Shown: positions 1 through 6,324, counted from the stretch's first letter. The stretch: DNA of 8,806 nt from Acidobacteriota bacterium (GCA_003224135.1 QHYO01000053.1:1-8806); one strand, 5' to 3'. Notes: generated by a model not told the origin, from the letters alone. Made by a program: numbers and translations.

Positions 1-725
1 TCCTTCTGAATCGCTTTCATCTGCTCGCGCAACAGGTACTCGCGCTGATTCTGGCTCACCTGCTCCTGCACTTGCTCGTGAATTTTCGAGCGAAGCTCCA
101 GCACTTCCAGTTCTTTCGAGAGTTCACGAATCAGCGATTCAAGGCGCTTGCGCACGCTCGCAGTTTCGAGCAACTCCTGGCGCACTAACGTTGAGAGAGA
201 CGGCAGTGTGCCAGCGATAAAGTCGGCAAGCCGGCCCGCGTCGTCTATATTTGCTGCGACCGCTTGCAGGTCGTCGGAAAGTTGCGGTGAATGCCCGACC
301 ACGTCGCGAAACAGGTCCTGTGCATTGCGGTGTAGCGCTTCGAGCTCACTGTCCTGTTCGCCGAAAACGTCCGGCATTGGCACAACCTGCGCGGTCAAGA
401 ACGGCTTCAGCCCCAGCAGGTCCACGATCTCGAATCTCTGCAGACCTTCAAGGAAGATCACCACGTTGCCGTTCGGCATCTTCACGGTCTTGTGCACTTT
501 GGCAAAAGTGCCCACTTTATGTAGATCCGCCGCAGCGGGATCTTCCACGCGGGGATCATGCTGGGCTACGACGCCCAAAACCTTGTCCTCACCTTGCAAT
601 GAGTTGATCAGCGCCAGCGAGCTCTCTCGGCCCACCGTCAGCGGAAGGACAGCGCCTGGAAACAGCACGGTGTCTCTCACCGGCAGAATCGGCAACTGAT
701 TCGGTATCGGTATTTTCTCAGCCAT
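1..725 (-). CDS. lon: Lon protease, N-terminal part (partial, runs off left edge)
   Basis: This is the ATP-dependent serine protease Lon, a cytoplasmic hexamer that degrades misfolded and regulatory proteins. Only the first 241 codons are in the window; the AAA+ and protease domains lie beyond the left edge, so catalytic residues cannot be checked. The N-terminal substrate-binding domain opens with MAEKIPIPNQLPILPVRDTV, containing the family's LPxRDxVLFPG pattern near residues 14-24. The visible part ends in the charged helix with the family hallmark QREYLLREQMKAIQK. The ATG at 725-723 is supported by a GAGGA Shine-Dalgarno sequence (735-731) five bases upstream. The gene follows cca on the same strand after a 226-bp spacer containing a CRP/FNR-like palindrome, so it probably has its own promoter. 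The identification is firm. Confidence 0.95.
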   Translation of the reverse strand, partial: MAEKIPIPNQLPILPVRDTVLFPGAVLPLTVGRESSLALINSLQGEDKVLGVVAQHDPRVEDPAAADLHKVGTFAKVHKTVKMPNGNVVIFLEGLQRFEIVDLLGLKPFLTAQVVPMPDVFGEQDSELEALHRNAQDLFRDVVGHSPQLSDDLQAVAANIDDAGRLADFIAGTLPSLSTLVRQELLETASVRKRLESLIRELSKELEVLELRSKIHEQVQEQVSQNQREYLLREQMKAIQK

Positions 726-951
726 TTGGTTCCTCAGTTCCCAAGGCGGCATCACATCGGAAAACCGCCTGTGAAAGCGTTAGATGCAGGCGCATCAAAA
801 AGGGTACTGCGCGCTGCAGTGATCTAAATCACAAAATCTTAGTCGAATACGCTAACATCTTAACACGCCCCGTTTGTTTGTTCCAAACTCCACGATAAAC
901 ATATTGTTTTCTTTCATTTATACCGATGCCAGCCGCATCTTTTTCTACTGG
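726..951 (-). promoter_or_regulatory. lon upstream region with weak promoter candidate
   Basis: This 226-bp AT-rich spacer lies between the cca stop and the lon start and holds no gene. On the minus strand a weak sigma70-like pair can be drawn: TTGGAA at 886-881 and TAAGAT at 862-857, 18 bp apart, each matching four of six consensus positions. A second AT-rich hexamer, TATAAA, lies near 923-915 without a recognisable -35. I see no CIRCE element and no sigma32-type CCCCAT box, although lon is heat-inducible in many bacteria. Two short hairpins with GATGC/GCATC arms occur at 783-796 and 925-939. Confidence 0.3.
818..833 (-). promoter_or_regulatory. CRP/FNR-family operator-like palindrome upstream of lon
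   Basis: The minus strand reads TGTGATTTAGATCACT. This fits the CRP consensus TGTGA-N6-TCACA with one mismatch in the last base, and its core TGATYTARATCA is nearly self-complementary. It also resembles FNR-type sites (TTGAT-N4-ATCAA). It lies about 93-108 bases upstream of the lon ATG and just downstream of the weak promoter candidate. If that promoter is real, the site would sit where a regulator represses rather than activates. Binding by a CRP/FNR-family protein is inferred from sequence resemblance only. Confidence 0.45.
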
Positions 952-1950
952 TTATCGGCCCGATCTCTTGAGTTCTCCCTCTTTTTGACGAAACCTGCTC
1001 GTAATGAAGCCAATCGCCTCCTCCTTCGATCCTAGCTCCCCGTTCAGCTGGGCTTCCTCCACTTCCGTCAGAATCTTTCCTATAAGAGGACCCGCGACGT
1101 ATCCCAGCCGCAAGACGTCCTCCCCCGTCACGAGCTTCGCCGGCCTGACCACTTCCGGAGGCGTGAGCCTAAGGAAGTTCTCGACAAACTCGTAGGCCTC
1201 CAGATTTCGGTGGCTTGAAAGGCAATCCAGTCGGTGAAGCGCCAGATGCTCAGCAAAATGGGGCAGCCGCACGAACCGCTTGAGCGTGGCCGGCCGCATC
1301 CGTTTCACATCCTTGAACTTCATGTGATGTTCGACAAGCGCAAGAATCTGCTCCGTATCGTCGTTGGAGAATCGCAATCTGCCCAGGATTTCCCGGCCCA
1401 TGGCCACTCCCACATCGACGTGACCGTCGAATCGAATTCGGTCACCGGTCTCCGCCGCGGAGCGGAATGTCGCTGGTTTACCCCCATCATGCAGGAGCAC
1501 GCCCCAGGCCAATGTCGGGGACACACCTGCCGGCAGTCCCTCGAGCATCATCAGGGTATGAATCCACACGTCTCCTTCCGGATGGTATTCGGGCGGTTGC
1601 TCGACACCTTCGAGCGCCGCGATCTCGGGTAGCACAATTTCGAGCAGCCAACACAAATCGAGCAGCTCAAACCCTTGTCTTGCCGCACCTTCTGTTAGGA
1701 GCTTCGTAAGTTCGTCGCGGATTCTCTCTCGCGAAACCTGCTTGATTTCTCGCGCATGTTTCCGAATCGCTTTGAATGTTTCCGGTTCGATCTCATATCC
1801 AAACCGCGCCGCGAAGCGCACTGCACGCAGCATGCGCAACTTGTCTTCCGCGAAGCGGCGGTCCGGTTCGCCGATCGCGCGTATGATGCCCGCGCGCAAA
1901 TCCGCTTGCCCATCGACAAAATCCAGAATTTCGCCGGTGTCGTGCCGCAT
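952..1950 (-). pseudogene. cca: CCA tRNA nucleotidyltransferase, 3' fragment (central and HD domains) of a broken gene
   Basis: This is the larger piece of a split class II CCA-adding enzyme, which adds or repairs the 3' CCA of tRNAs. The open frame actually begins just upstream of the ATG at 1950: codons from about 1986 encode LKRRDFTINGLL, the conserved RRDFTINGL motif of the catalytic head. It continues with DFVDGQADLRAGIIRAIGEP, then EDKLRMLRAVRFAARFGYEI, both typical neck-domain signatures. An HD domain follows, with YHPEGDVWIHTLMML and LLHDGGKP. The catalytic carboxylates are in the separate upstream fragment (1983-2255), in another frame. About 15-20 residues normally found between GYTD and RRDF are absent. 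If translated from 1950 this product would lack nucleotidyl transfer activity. The stop is TAA at 954-952. The family call is secure. Whether the break is biological or an assembly error cannot be told from the sequence. Confidence 0.88.
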
Positions 1951-1982
1951 TAAGAGGCCGTTGATTGTAAAGTCTCTCCGCT

Positions 1983-2255
1983 TTAGTCGGTATAGCCCAC
2001 ATCGGAGCGAAATGTGGCGACCTCGACCTTAATTCCGTCACCGGGAACCAGGATCACTCCGAATTGCGCTCCCACCTCGAGGCCCTCGGGAAAAAGCTTC
2101 AATACCTGCTCAGGCGTCGCGTTGGTGGCCACGTCATAGTCAGCCGGATCGCGCTCGAGCAGAATATCGCGCACGCATCCGCCAACCAGAAACGCCTGGA
2201 ATCCGGCGTTCTCGAGCGTGTCGCAAATCGAATTGGCCAGCTCTCGTGGCTGCAT
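1983..2255 (-). pseudogene. cca: CCA tRNA nucleotidyltransferase, 5' fragment with catalytic motifs
   Basis: This 90-residue fragment is the N-terminal catalytic head of the same CCA-adding enzyme. It carries the nucleotidyltransferase signature: the GG of LVGGCVRD at residues 25-26, and DYDVATNATPEQV, with the paired metal-binding aspartates D39 and D41. The VEVATFR strand lies at 77-83. The frame ends right after FRSDVGYTD at TAA (1985-1983), where intact relatives continue through a loop of roughly 15-20 residues into RRDFTING. That motif occurs immediately downstream in another frame. The start is ATG at 2255, with no strong Shine-Dalgarno sequence. It lies 39 bp after the stop of the phosphatase gene on the same strand, so co-transcription is likely. 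With the 952-1950 fragment it represents a single disrupted gene. Confidence 0.88.
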
Positions 2256-2294
2256 CAGGAAATTATGCGCTTACACTGTGGACGAAAGTACCGG

Positions 2295-3458
2295 CTATTC
2301 GCAGCGAAGAACCAGGCAGGTAATATCGTCGAATTGCCGCGTGGCACCTACAAATTCATCCACTCGTTGCAACAGAAATTGCAAGGAGCGCTGCGCATCC
2401 CAATCCGGCAAATTGCGTATGGCGGCAATCCATCTCGCGTCGCTGAACTCTTCGCCCTTGTCATTGAACGCTTCGACAACTCCATCCGTAAAAAGAATCA
2501 GCGCGTCCTGCGGGCCGAATTCGATTGTGCCAACTTCGTAGGTCGCGTCCAGAGAAATTCCAAAGGGCACTCCGCTCGCGTCGAGCCTCTCAATTCCGGA
2601 ATTGACGCTCGAATTGGCCCGCCGGACCACCGGCGCATTGTGGCCCGCGTTGATGTAGTCGAGCCGCCGGGTTACCGGATCGTACTCGGCCAATACCGCG
2701 GTCGTAAAACGCATGCCGCCGAAGCTATGTGCGCAGGCATAGCGATTTAAGCGTAGAACCAACTCGCCCAGCGGTATTCCATTCCGCGCCACGGTATGCA
2801 GGCTTGCCTGAAACGTAGCCATCAGCAAAGCGGCAGGCACGCTCTTTCCCGCTACGTCGGCGATCGCTAAAAAAAGCTTTCCGCCCTGGGCCGCGTCGTT
2901 CAAAGGATAAAACGCGTCGTAGTAATCGCCCGCTACAGAATTCTGCGGGCGCGTGTGGAACGCAATGTTTGCGCCGCCGACCACCGGCGGATTCGATGGC
3001 ACCAGCCAGCTCTGAATCTCCCGCGCAATTTCCAGATCGCGCTTCATGGTCACTTTGTCGGCCAGTTCGAGGGAAAGCAGCAGCAGAAAGAGCAGCGCCG
3101 CCACCGTGTCAAGGTTCACATCGAACGTAAAATGGCGGCCGACGGTAAATTTCGGGCTCGAAAGGATCAGCATGAGGAGCGCCGCAAACAGGATCATGCG
3201 GCGCGCCGGACTGAGCTTCATCACCAGTGCCCAGAAAAATCCTTTGGCAATTCGAAACGGCCGCCGCCAGCGTGGCAGCTGATTGATCTCTTCCCAATTG
3301 ACGTCCTTGCCGTAGAAACCGTAACTGGCGCGCGCATCAAGGGTGAATTGTTTCAGCAAATCGTCCCATTCACGGCCTTCGCTGATTTGATCCCACATTC
3401 CGGGAACGCGTTGATTTTTTGGATCGATTGGAGGTGGCGGAACTGTTGGCATCGACAA
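2295..3458 (-). CDS. Membrane-anchored PP2C-type (SpoIIE/RsbU) serine/threonine phosphatase
   Basis: This is a PP2C-family phosphatase with a SpoIIE/RsbU catalytic domain. Such enzymes dephosphorylate anti-sigma-factor antagonists or other phosphoserine/threonine partners in stress signalling. Numbered from the TTG start, a cytoplasmic-looking N-terminus is followed by two hydrophobic segments at about 86-101 and 117-132, which should anchor it in the inner membrane. A linker with AREIQSWLVP (145-154) leads into the catalytic domain. Metal-binding aspartates are visible in VAGDYYDAF (D178), LAIADVAGKS (D201), LFTDGVVEAF (D325) and QFDDITCLV (D377, D378), so it looks active. No partner STAS or anti-sigma gene is nearby. 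The start may be TTG at 3458 or, more likely, the ATG two codons later at 3452. The gene precedes cca with a 39-bp gap. The specific target is unknown. Confidence 0.9.
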   Translation of the reverse strand: MSMPTVPPPPIDPKNQRVPGMWDQISEGREWDDLLKQFTLDARASYGFYGKDVNWEEINQLPRWRRPFRIAKGFFWALVMKLSPARRMILFAALLMLILSSPKFTVGRHFTFDVNLDTVAALLFLLLLSLELADKVTMKRDLEIAREIQSWLVPSNPPVVGGANIAFHTRPQNSVAGDYYDAFYPLNDAAQGGKLFLAIADVAGKSVPAALLMATFQASLHTVARNGIPLGELVLRLNRYACAHSFGGMRFTTAVLAEYDPVTRRLDYINAGHNAPVVRRANSSVNSGIERLDASGVPFGISLDATYEVGTIEFGPQDALILFTDGVVEAFNDKGEEFSDARWIAAIRNLPDWDAQRSLQFLLQRVDEFVGATRQFDDITCLVLRCE

Positions 3459-3464
3459 AGTATA
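3459..3464 (-). promoter_or_regulatory. -10-like hexamer immediately upstream of the phosphatase ATG
   Basis: The minus strand reads TATACT, five of six to the TATAAT consensus, ending six bases before the ATG at 3452-3450. No good -35 hexamer lies 16-18 bp upstream and no Shine-Dalgarno sequence precedes the ATG. The spacing would suit a leaderless transcript, but this is a weak inference from a single short motif. Confidence 0.25.
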
Positions 3465-3556
3465 GAGCAGGTCGGTACCCTCATGCGTTAAATGGATGTT
3501 TTTGGAACGTCATCCACCACGCAAACCATTTCGCATCACGGTTTGTGGCCCTGGCA

Positions 3557-3823
3557 TCAGCGTGGGTCGCGGGCTCCGACATGCGGTCGACGCAATGAGC
3601 GTAGACGCCGGATCGAACTCCTTAGCAAAAGGATCGCGGGAAATATCAGTGCGAGCGCGATCAGCCAGACAACCAATCCGACTCGTACATCCCCTTTGAA
3701 AGCATGCGGGCCACCCTCTGAAACGGCCCAACCCAGGATGGCAAGATAGGCAACGCAAAACAGCAGGAAGACGAAGCCAATAATCCCGAGCACCGACCAC
3801 GCTATTGTTCCAGTGCGAGTCAC
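3557..3823 (-). CDS. Small two-helix membrane protein, function unknown
   Basis: This is an 88-residue protein that I do not recognise. It has two hydrophobic segments: about residues 8-33 (with VLGIIGFVFLLFCVAYLAIL) and 47-67 (VGLVVWLIALALIFPAILLL). A glycine-rich loop (SEGGPHAFKGD) separates them, and an arginine-rich tail (SSIRRLRSLRRP) follows. By the positive-inside rule the C-terminus should be cytoplasmic and the protein an inner-membrane hairpin. The start is GTG at 3823, 22 bp after the cupin stop on the same strand, which suggests a shared transcript. No Shine-Dalgarno sequence is evident, so translational coupling is possible. The clean two-helix pattern is the main reason for treating the frame as real. 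Confidence 0.6.
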   Translation of the reverse strand: MTRTGTIAWSVLGIIGFVFLLFCVAYLAILGWAVSEGGPHAFKGDVRVGLVVWLIALALIFPAILLLRSSIRRLRSLRRPHVGARDPR

Positions 3824-3845
3824 TTATGCGCTTAGCGCTTTCGCA

Positions 3846-4172
3846 CTACCGTTTCAGTTCGACAAGGATTAAGTCGATGGGCTGACTGCTCAGGTTCTCC
3901 GGCAAATGGCTTCCGGCGGGCGTAAAGAGTGTCTCGCCTGCGCGAAAACGGTGCTCTTCCGTTATGCCATCCGGAAACGTGAACCTGCAGTGTGTATCGT
4001 TCTGGAAAATCGCGACGCTGTCGGGATGCGAGTGCATCTCCGATTTCTCGTGTGCTCCGTAGTTGACTCGGAGCACGCGCACCTGCTCGTTTTCGAGTTC
4101 TACCTTGTAATGTTTCGGGTCCACCTTGACGGGGTCTTGACCTGCTGCTTGGGGTTTTGGAGCCGTAGACAT
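3846..4172 (-). CDS. Small single-domain cupin protein
   Basis: This is a 108-residue single-domain cupin, a metal-binding beta-barrel fold. Motif 1 is visible around EMHSHPDSVAIF, with H47 and H49 as metal ligands. Motif 2 is GETLFTPAGSHLPEN, with the PxGxxH pattern (P85, G87, H89) and N93. The usual motif 1 glutamate is not obvious. Small stand-alone cupins of this kind are mostly uncharacterised; members act as isomerases, dioxygenases or ligand-binding proteins, and the substrate cannot be inferred here. There is no signal peptide. The ATG at 4172 is well supported by AGGAG (4183-4179) six bases upstream. The gene is probably first in a unit with the small membrane protein. It has a good promoter and a palindrome over the predicted transcription start, suggesting it is regulated. 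Confidence 0.85.
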   Translation of the reverse strand: MSTAPKPQAAGQDPVKVDPKHYKVELENEQVRVLRVNYGAHEKSEMHSHPDSVAIFQNDTHCRFTFPDGITEEHRFRAGETLFTPAGSHLPENLSSQPIDLILVELKR

Positions 4173-4200
4173 GACGTTCTCCTCTCACGTAGTAAATGTA

Positions 4201-4218
4201 GGTTTACCGGGGGAAACC
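4201..4218 (-). promoter_or_regulatory. Operator-like palindrome over the predicted cupin transcription start
   Basis: The plus strand reads GGTTTACC-GG-GGGAAACC, an 18-bp inverted repeat whose half-sites match at seven of eight positions. It lies 2 bp downstream of the -10 hexamer and covers the predicted +1, a classic repressor-binding position. It could instead fold as a hairpin in the 5' leader. The cognate regulator is not visible in this window. Confidence 0.4.
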
Positions 4219-4220
4219 GG

Positions 4221-4249
4221 AGCATAGTCCGCGGGACGGTAAGGGTCAA
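4221..4249 (-). promoter_or_regulatory. sigma70-like promoter of the cupin gene
   Basis: On the minus strand TTGACC (4249-4244; five of six to TTGACA) and TATGCT (4226-4221; four of six to TATAAT) are separated by exactly 17 bp. Transcription would begin near 4213-4215, about 40 bases upstream of the cupin ATG, leaving room for the AGGAG ribosome binding site. This is the best promoter match I found in the window. Confidence 0.6.
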
Positions 4250-4486
4250 GTCGAAGCATCATCCGCAATTCCTTGCACTTTCCCTGGTTTACGTGATCGG
4301 CAAACTGGCAGATGTTTGCTCTTCGGAATTTCGGGCAGGGCTGTCTTTTACCGCGACGGAGGCAGCGAAAGGGCGTGCAGTCGAACCGGCAAGCCCTCAT
4401 AAAGACAATAGCGGTTCGTTACATTAGCGGTCGGCAGGTATCGTCCCGGATATCAATCAACTCATACAACAAAAGAGGAAGTTTCA

Positions 4487-4792
4487 ATGCGAAGGAAATC
4501 AGTTTCGAGAATGCGGATGGTGGCAATGATCGTTTGCGGTTTACTAGCTTCAGGCACTTCCGCCATGGCCCAGTCGAACGACGGACACTGCTCGAACCGA
4601 ACGCTTTTTGGCGATTTTGGATACTCTTCGGAAGGGGTGCTGCTCCCCGCACCAGGCGTTGCCCTCCAGTTCCGATCAGTCGGCATCACTCATTTCGATG
4701 GCAAAGGTAATTTGATGTGGGTGGAGCACACAGTCGTGAATCTGGCTTTCATGGTGGTCAGAGAAGGTAAGGAAATTTTTGCAGTACGATAA
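4487..4792 (+). CDS. Small secreted protein, probably truncated or internally deleted
   Basis: This is a 101-residue exported protein of unknown function and the only plus-strand gene in the window. A basic N-terminus (MRRKSVSRMR) is followed by a hydrophobic core and an AMA|Q signal-peptidase-like site near residue 28. The mature part starts SNDGHCSNRTLFGDFGYSSE and continues through SVGITHFDGKGNL. I associate this pattern with a family of small secreted proteins abundant in Acidobacteriota. As I recall that family, intact members are longer, with a cysteine-containing middle section between the VEHTVVN and FMVVREGKEI segments, which here abut at residue 85. The C-terminus also stops early, at EIFAVR. 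The stop lies only 5 bp from the convergent dinB stop, leaving no room for a terminator. The start is supported by GAGGAA at 4475. The product may be non-functional; the deletion reading rests on memory of relatives. Confidence 0.6.
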   Translation: MRRKSVSRMRMVAMIVCGLLASGTSAMAQSNDGHCSNRTLFGDFGYSSEGVLLPAPGVALQFRSVGITHFDGKGNLMWVEHTVVNLAFMVVREGKEIFAVR

Positions 4793-4797
4793 AGAGT

Positions 4798-6015
4798 TCA
4801 GTCTTCCCGGCGAAGCGAGCCGCCGAACTGCACCTTGTTAAAACCAAAGCGATCGCGCAGAGAATCGGCTGCCCGCGAGAGCTTGTCCAGTTTTGCGCGC
4901 CGCGATGGATCGAGCAGATCGAGTTGTTCGTTTTCGTGCGTGAGCCCGCTGAACGCTACTCCCAGCAAACGGACCATCCGCTGCGTATTACGGTGTTCGC
5001 GAAACAGCGAAAGAAAGGCTGCGAATGCGTCGGCATCAAACTGGATCGGCTCAGGCAATGTTTTCGACCGCGTGTAAGTGTCGAAGCCGGCGTAACGAAT
5101 CGTGAGAGTGAGCGTCCGCGAAGACAGTCCCGCCTCCCGCAAGCGTTTGCAGGCCTTCTGCGAAAGGTGGCTGAGCACGGATTCGAGGGCAACGACGTCA
5201 GTCGTGTCTTCACCAAACGTGTGGTTGTGCGAAATGGATTTCGGCTCGGCATCCAGAACGAATTCGTAGGAATCGCCGCCGCGCGCTTTACGGTACAGCG
5301 CTGTTCCCCATTGTCCAAAGATCTTTTCGAGCTTTTCCTGCGATGAATCGGCGAGCTGGTGGACAAATTCAATGCCGAGGGCGCGAAGCGCCCGCTCCGT
5401 CACTTCGCCGATTCCAGGGATTTTGCGTACCTGCGCAAGGAATCGAGCTTCCTGACCGGACGCGACCCAAAGCAGCCCGTGCGGCTTCGCCTGGTCGCTG
5501 GCAACTTTCGCGACAAGCCGAGTCGACGCGAGTCCCGCGGAGCAGGGAAGCCCCGTGGATTTCGTGATCGTGCGAAGAAGTTTGTCCGCGGCGGCGAACG
5601 GAGGCCCGTGCAGGCGCTCCGTTCCGGCAAGATCGAGATACGCCTCGTCGATCGAAACCATTTCGACGATGGGAGAAAACTTCGCGAGAATCGTCGCTAC
5701 TTTGTCGCTCCACTCACCGTACTTCGCGTGATGCCCATCGAGAAAAATCGCGTGCGGGCAAAGTTTTCCCGCGGTGCGCAATGGCATCGCCGAGTGAATC
5801 CCATATTTTCGAGCTTCGTAGCTGGCGGCAGAAACCACTCCGCGCTGGTCCGGCCTTCCCCCGACCACCACAGGCTTGCCGCGCAACTCCGGCCGCTCCA
5901 GCAATTCCACCGAAACAAAAAACGCGTCCATGTCCACGTGCAGAATCGCGGTTTCTAGCGGCGTAGCGACCGCCGCTCCCTCATGCTTCGCCCGAAATCG
6001 TGCCAACTCCGGCAT
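4798..6015 (-). CDS. dinB: DNA polymerase IV (Y-family translesion polymerase)
   Basis: This is an error-prone Y-family polymerase that copies past damaged bases. It is full length at 405 residues. The palm motif HVDMDAFFVSVE gives D28 and D30, with F33 at the steric-gate position. SIDEAYLD gives D123 and E124, completing the metal-binding triad. The helix-hairpin-helix region is VRKIPGIGEVTERAL (196-210), and the little-finger domain follows. QLDLLD at 364-369 matches the beta-clamp-binding pattern QLxLF used by many DinB proteins; no separate C-terminal clamp tail is present. About 25 residues precede the usual N-terminus (AILHVDMD), so the start could be internal, but ATG at 6015 keeps the frame open. 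No Shine-Dalgarno sequence is obvious. The gene converges with the secreted-protein gene, and no SOS box of a known type is recognisable upstream. Confidence 0.95.
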   Translation of the reverse strand: MPELARFRAKHEGAAVATPLETAILHVDMDAFFVSVELLERPELRGKPVVVGGRPDQRGVVSAASYEARKYGIHSAMPLRTAGKLCPHAIFLDGHHAKYGEWSDKVATILAKFSPIVEMVSIDEAYLDLAGTERLHGPPFAAADKLLRTITKSTGLPCSAGLASTRLVAKVASDQAKPHGLLWVASGQEARFLAQVRKIPGIGEVTERALRALGIEFVHQLADSSQEKLEKIFGQWGTALYRKARGGDSYEFVLDAEPKSISHNHTFGEDTTDVVALESVLSHLSQKACKRLREAGLSSRTLTLTIRYAGFDTYTRSKTLPEPIQFDADAFAAFLSLFREHRNTQRMVRLLGVAFSGLTHENEQLDLLDPSRRAKLDKLSRAADSLRDRFGFNKVQFGGSLRRED

Positions 6016-6038
6016 GCCACAAGCCTACGCCCAGCAAC

Positions 6039-6054
6039 CCTATCGAACAATAGG
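6039..6054 (-). promoter_or_regulatory. Short palindrome upstream of dinB
   Basis: CCTAT-CGAACA-ATAGG is a perfect 5-bp inverted repeat with a 6-bp spacer, 24-39 bases upstream of the dinB ATG. The position suits an operator, but the sequence does not match the LexA boxes I know. Only the left half resembles the Firmicutes CGAAC half-site. A chance match is quite possible. Confidence 0.2.
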
Positions 6055-6083
6055 CGAAAGTGGCGAGTCACACCTGGCAGGTT

Positions 6084-6179
6084 CCTGTAAGCCGGAAGAC
6101 GCGTTACATGGGTACCGCCACTCGCTCAGGCTTTTAGAGTCCATTCAACGACCTTGTTATCGCGGGGCACGTTTGTACA
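6084..6179 (-). pseudogene. Remnant of a second PIN-domain toxin
   Basis: On the minus strand, codons from 6179 to 6126 read CTNVPRDNKVVEWTLKA then stop. They align with VTSDPDDNKVVECALEARAD of the intact PIN toxin at 6454-6867, sharing the PxDNKVVE core that contains active-site acidic residues. At DNA level CAACGACCTTGTT is identical in both copies (plus strand). The stop TGA (6128-6126) stands where the intact toxin has the CGA arginine codon of EARAD, consistent with a nonsense mutation. Beyond it the similarity fades towards about 6084. The N-terminal half is missing: it runs directly into a HipB-like antitoxin remnant in a different frame. This is a dead fragment, not an expressed toxin. 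Confidence 0.65.
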
Positions 6180-6300
6180 TCCGGTCGGCCATTTCCCACA
6201 ATGACAGATGTCTAGGCTTACGCGCGACGGCGAGGTCCTGACCGAGCTTCTGTAACTGGTCAGCCGCGACGTCTGGAAGTGCTTTGGATGATTTGGCTTG
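6157..6300 (-). pseudogene. Remnant of a HipB-like/XRE-family antitoxin N-terminus
   Basis: Minus-strand codons from 6300 read QAKSSKALPDVAADQLQKLG, then QDLAVARKPRHLSLWEMADR, and end at TAA (6159-6157). The LGxDLAxAR...RHLSLxEMADRM pattern is the first half of an XRE/HipB-type helix-turn-helix antitoxin, as I recall the family. The recognition helix and the rest are missing, because after ADRMY the DNA becomes PIN-toxin sequence in another frame. There is no ATG, GTG or TTG start between the upstream stop (TAA around 6309) and the first recognisable residues, so the 5' end is damaged too. It therefore looks like the scar of a deletion that joined two toxin-antitoxin loci. Confidence 0.55.
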
Positions 6301-6324
6301 CCCTAGTTAGTCACGAACAAGTTA

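Larger units (their letters stand above)
4187..4486. other. Divergent spacer between the cupin and secreted-protein genes
   Basis: This stretch of about 300 bases separates two divergent genes. The half next to the cupin gene holds its promoter and operator-like palindrome. For the plus-strand gene I find a clear ribosome binding site, GAGGAA at 4475-4480, seven bases before the ATG at 4487, but no convincing promoter hexamers. A cysteine-rich minus-strand frame at 4185-4400 overlaps the cupin promoter and has no ribosome binding site, so I do not call it a gene. Confidence 0.5.

Noticed and set aside
148..699. Long plus-strand open frame of 183 codons
   Set aside because: It lies fully antisense to lon, whose minus-strand translation matches the Lon N-terminal domain throughout; the frame has low-complexity serine/arginine content typical of a shadow.
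925..945. Hairpin GATGC-N5-GCATC followed by TTTTT on the plus strand
   Set aside because: It has the look of an intrinsic terminator, but points in the plus direction where no gene ends; the stem is only 5 bp, and cca approaches from the other side, where there is no T-tract.
2064..2750. Plus-strand open frame of 228 codons
   Set aside because: It is antisense to cca and the SpoIIE-type phosphatase, both with clear family motifs; no ribosome binding site or recognisable domain.
4185..4400. Minus-strand cysteine-rich 71-codon frame upstream of the cupin gene
   Set aside because: It covers the cupin promoter and operator, has no ribosome binding site, and its cysteines show no regular metal-binding spacing.
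5359..5958. Plus-strand open frame of 199 codons
   Set aside because: It is antisense to the conserved catalytic part of dinB; arginine-rich shadow composition.
6039..6054. LexA/SOS box upstream of dinB
   Set aside because: Only one half (CGAAC) resembles a Firmicutes-type box; the second half is missing, and no CTGT-N8-ACAG site is present. Kept only as an unnamed palindrome.
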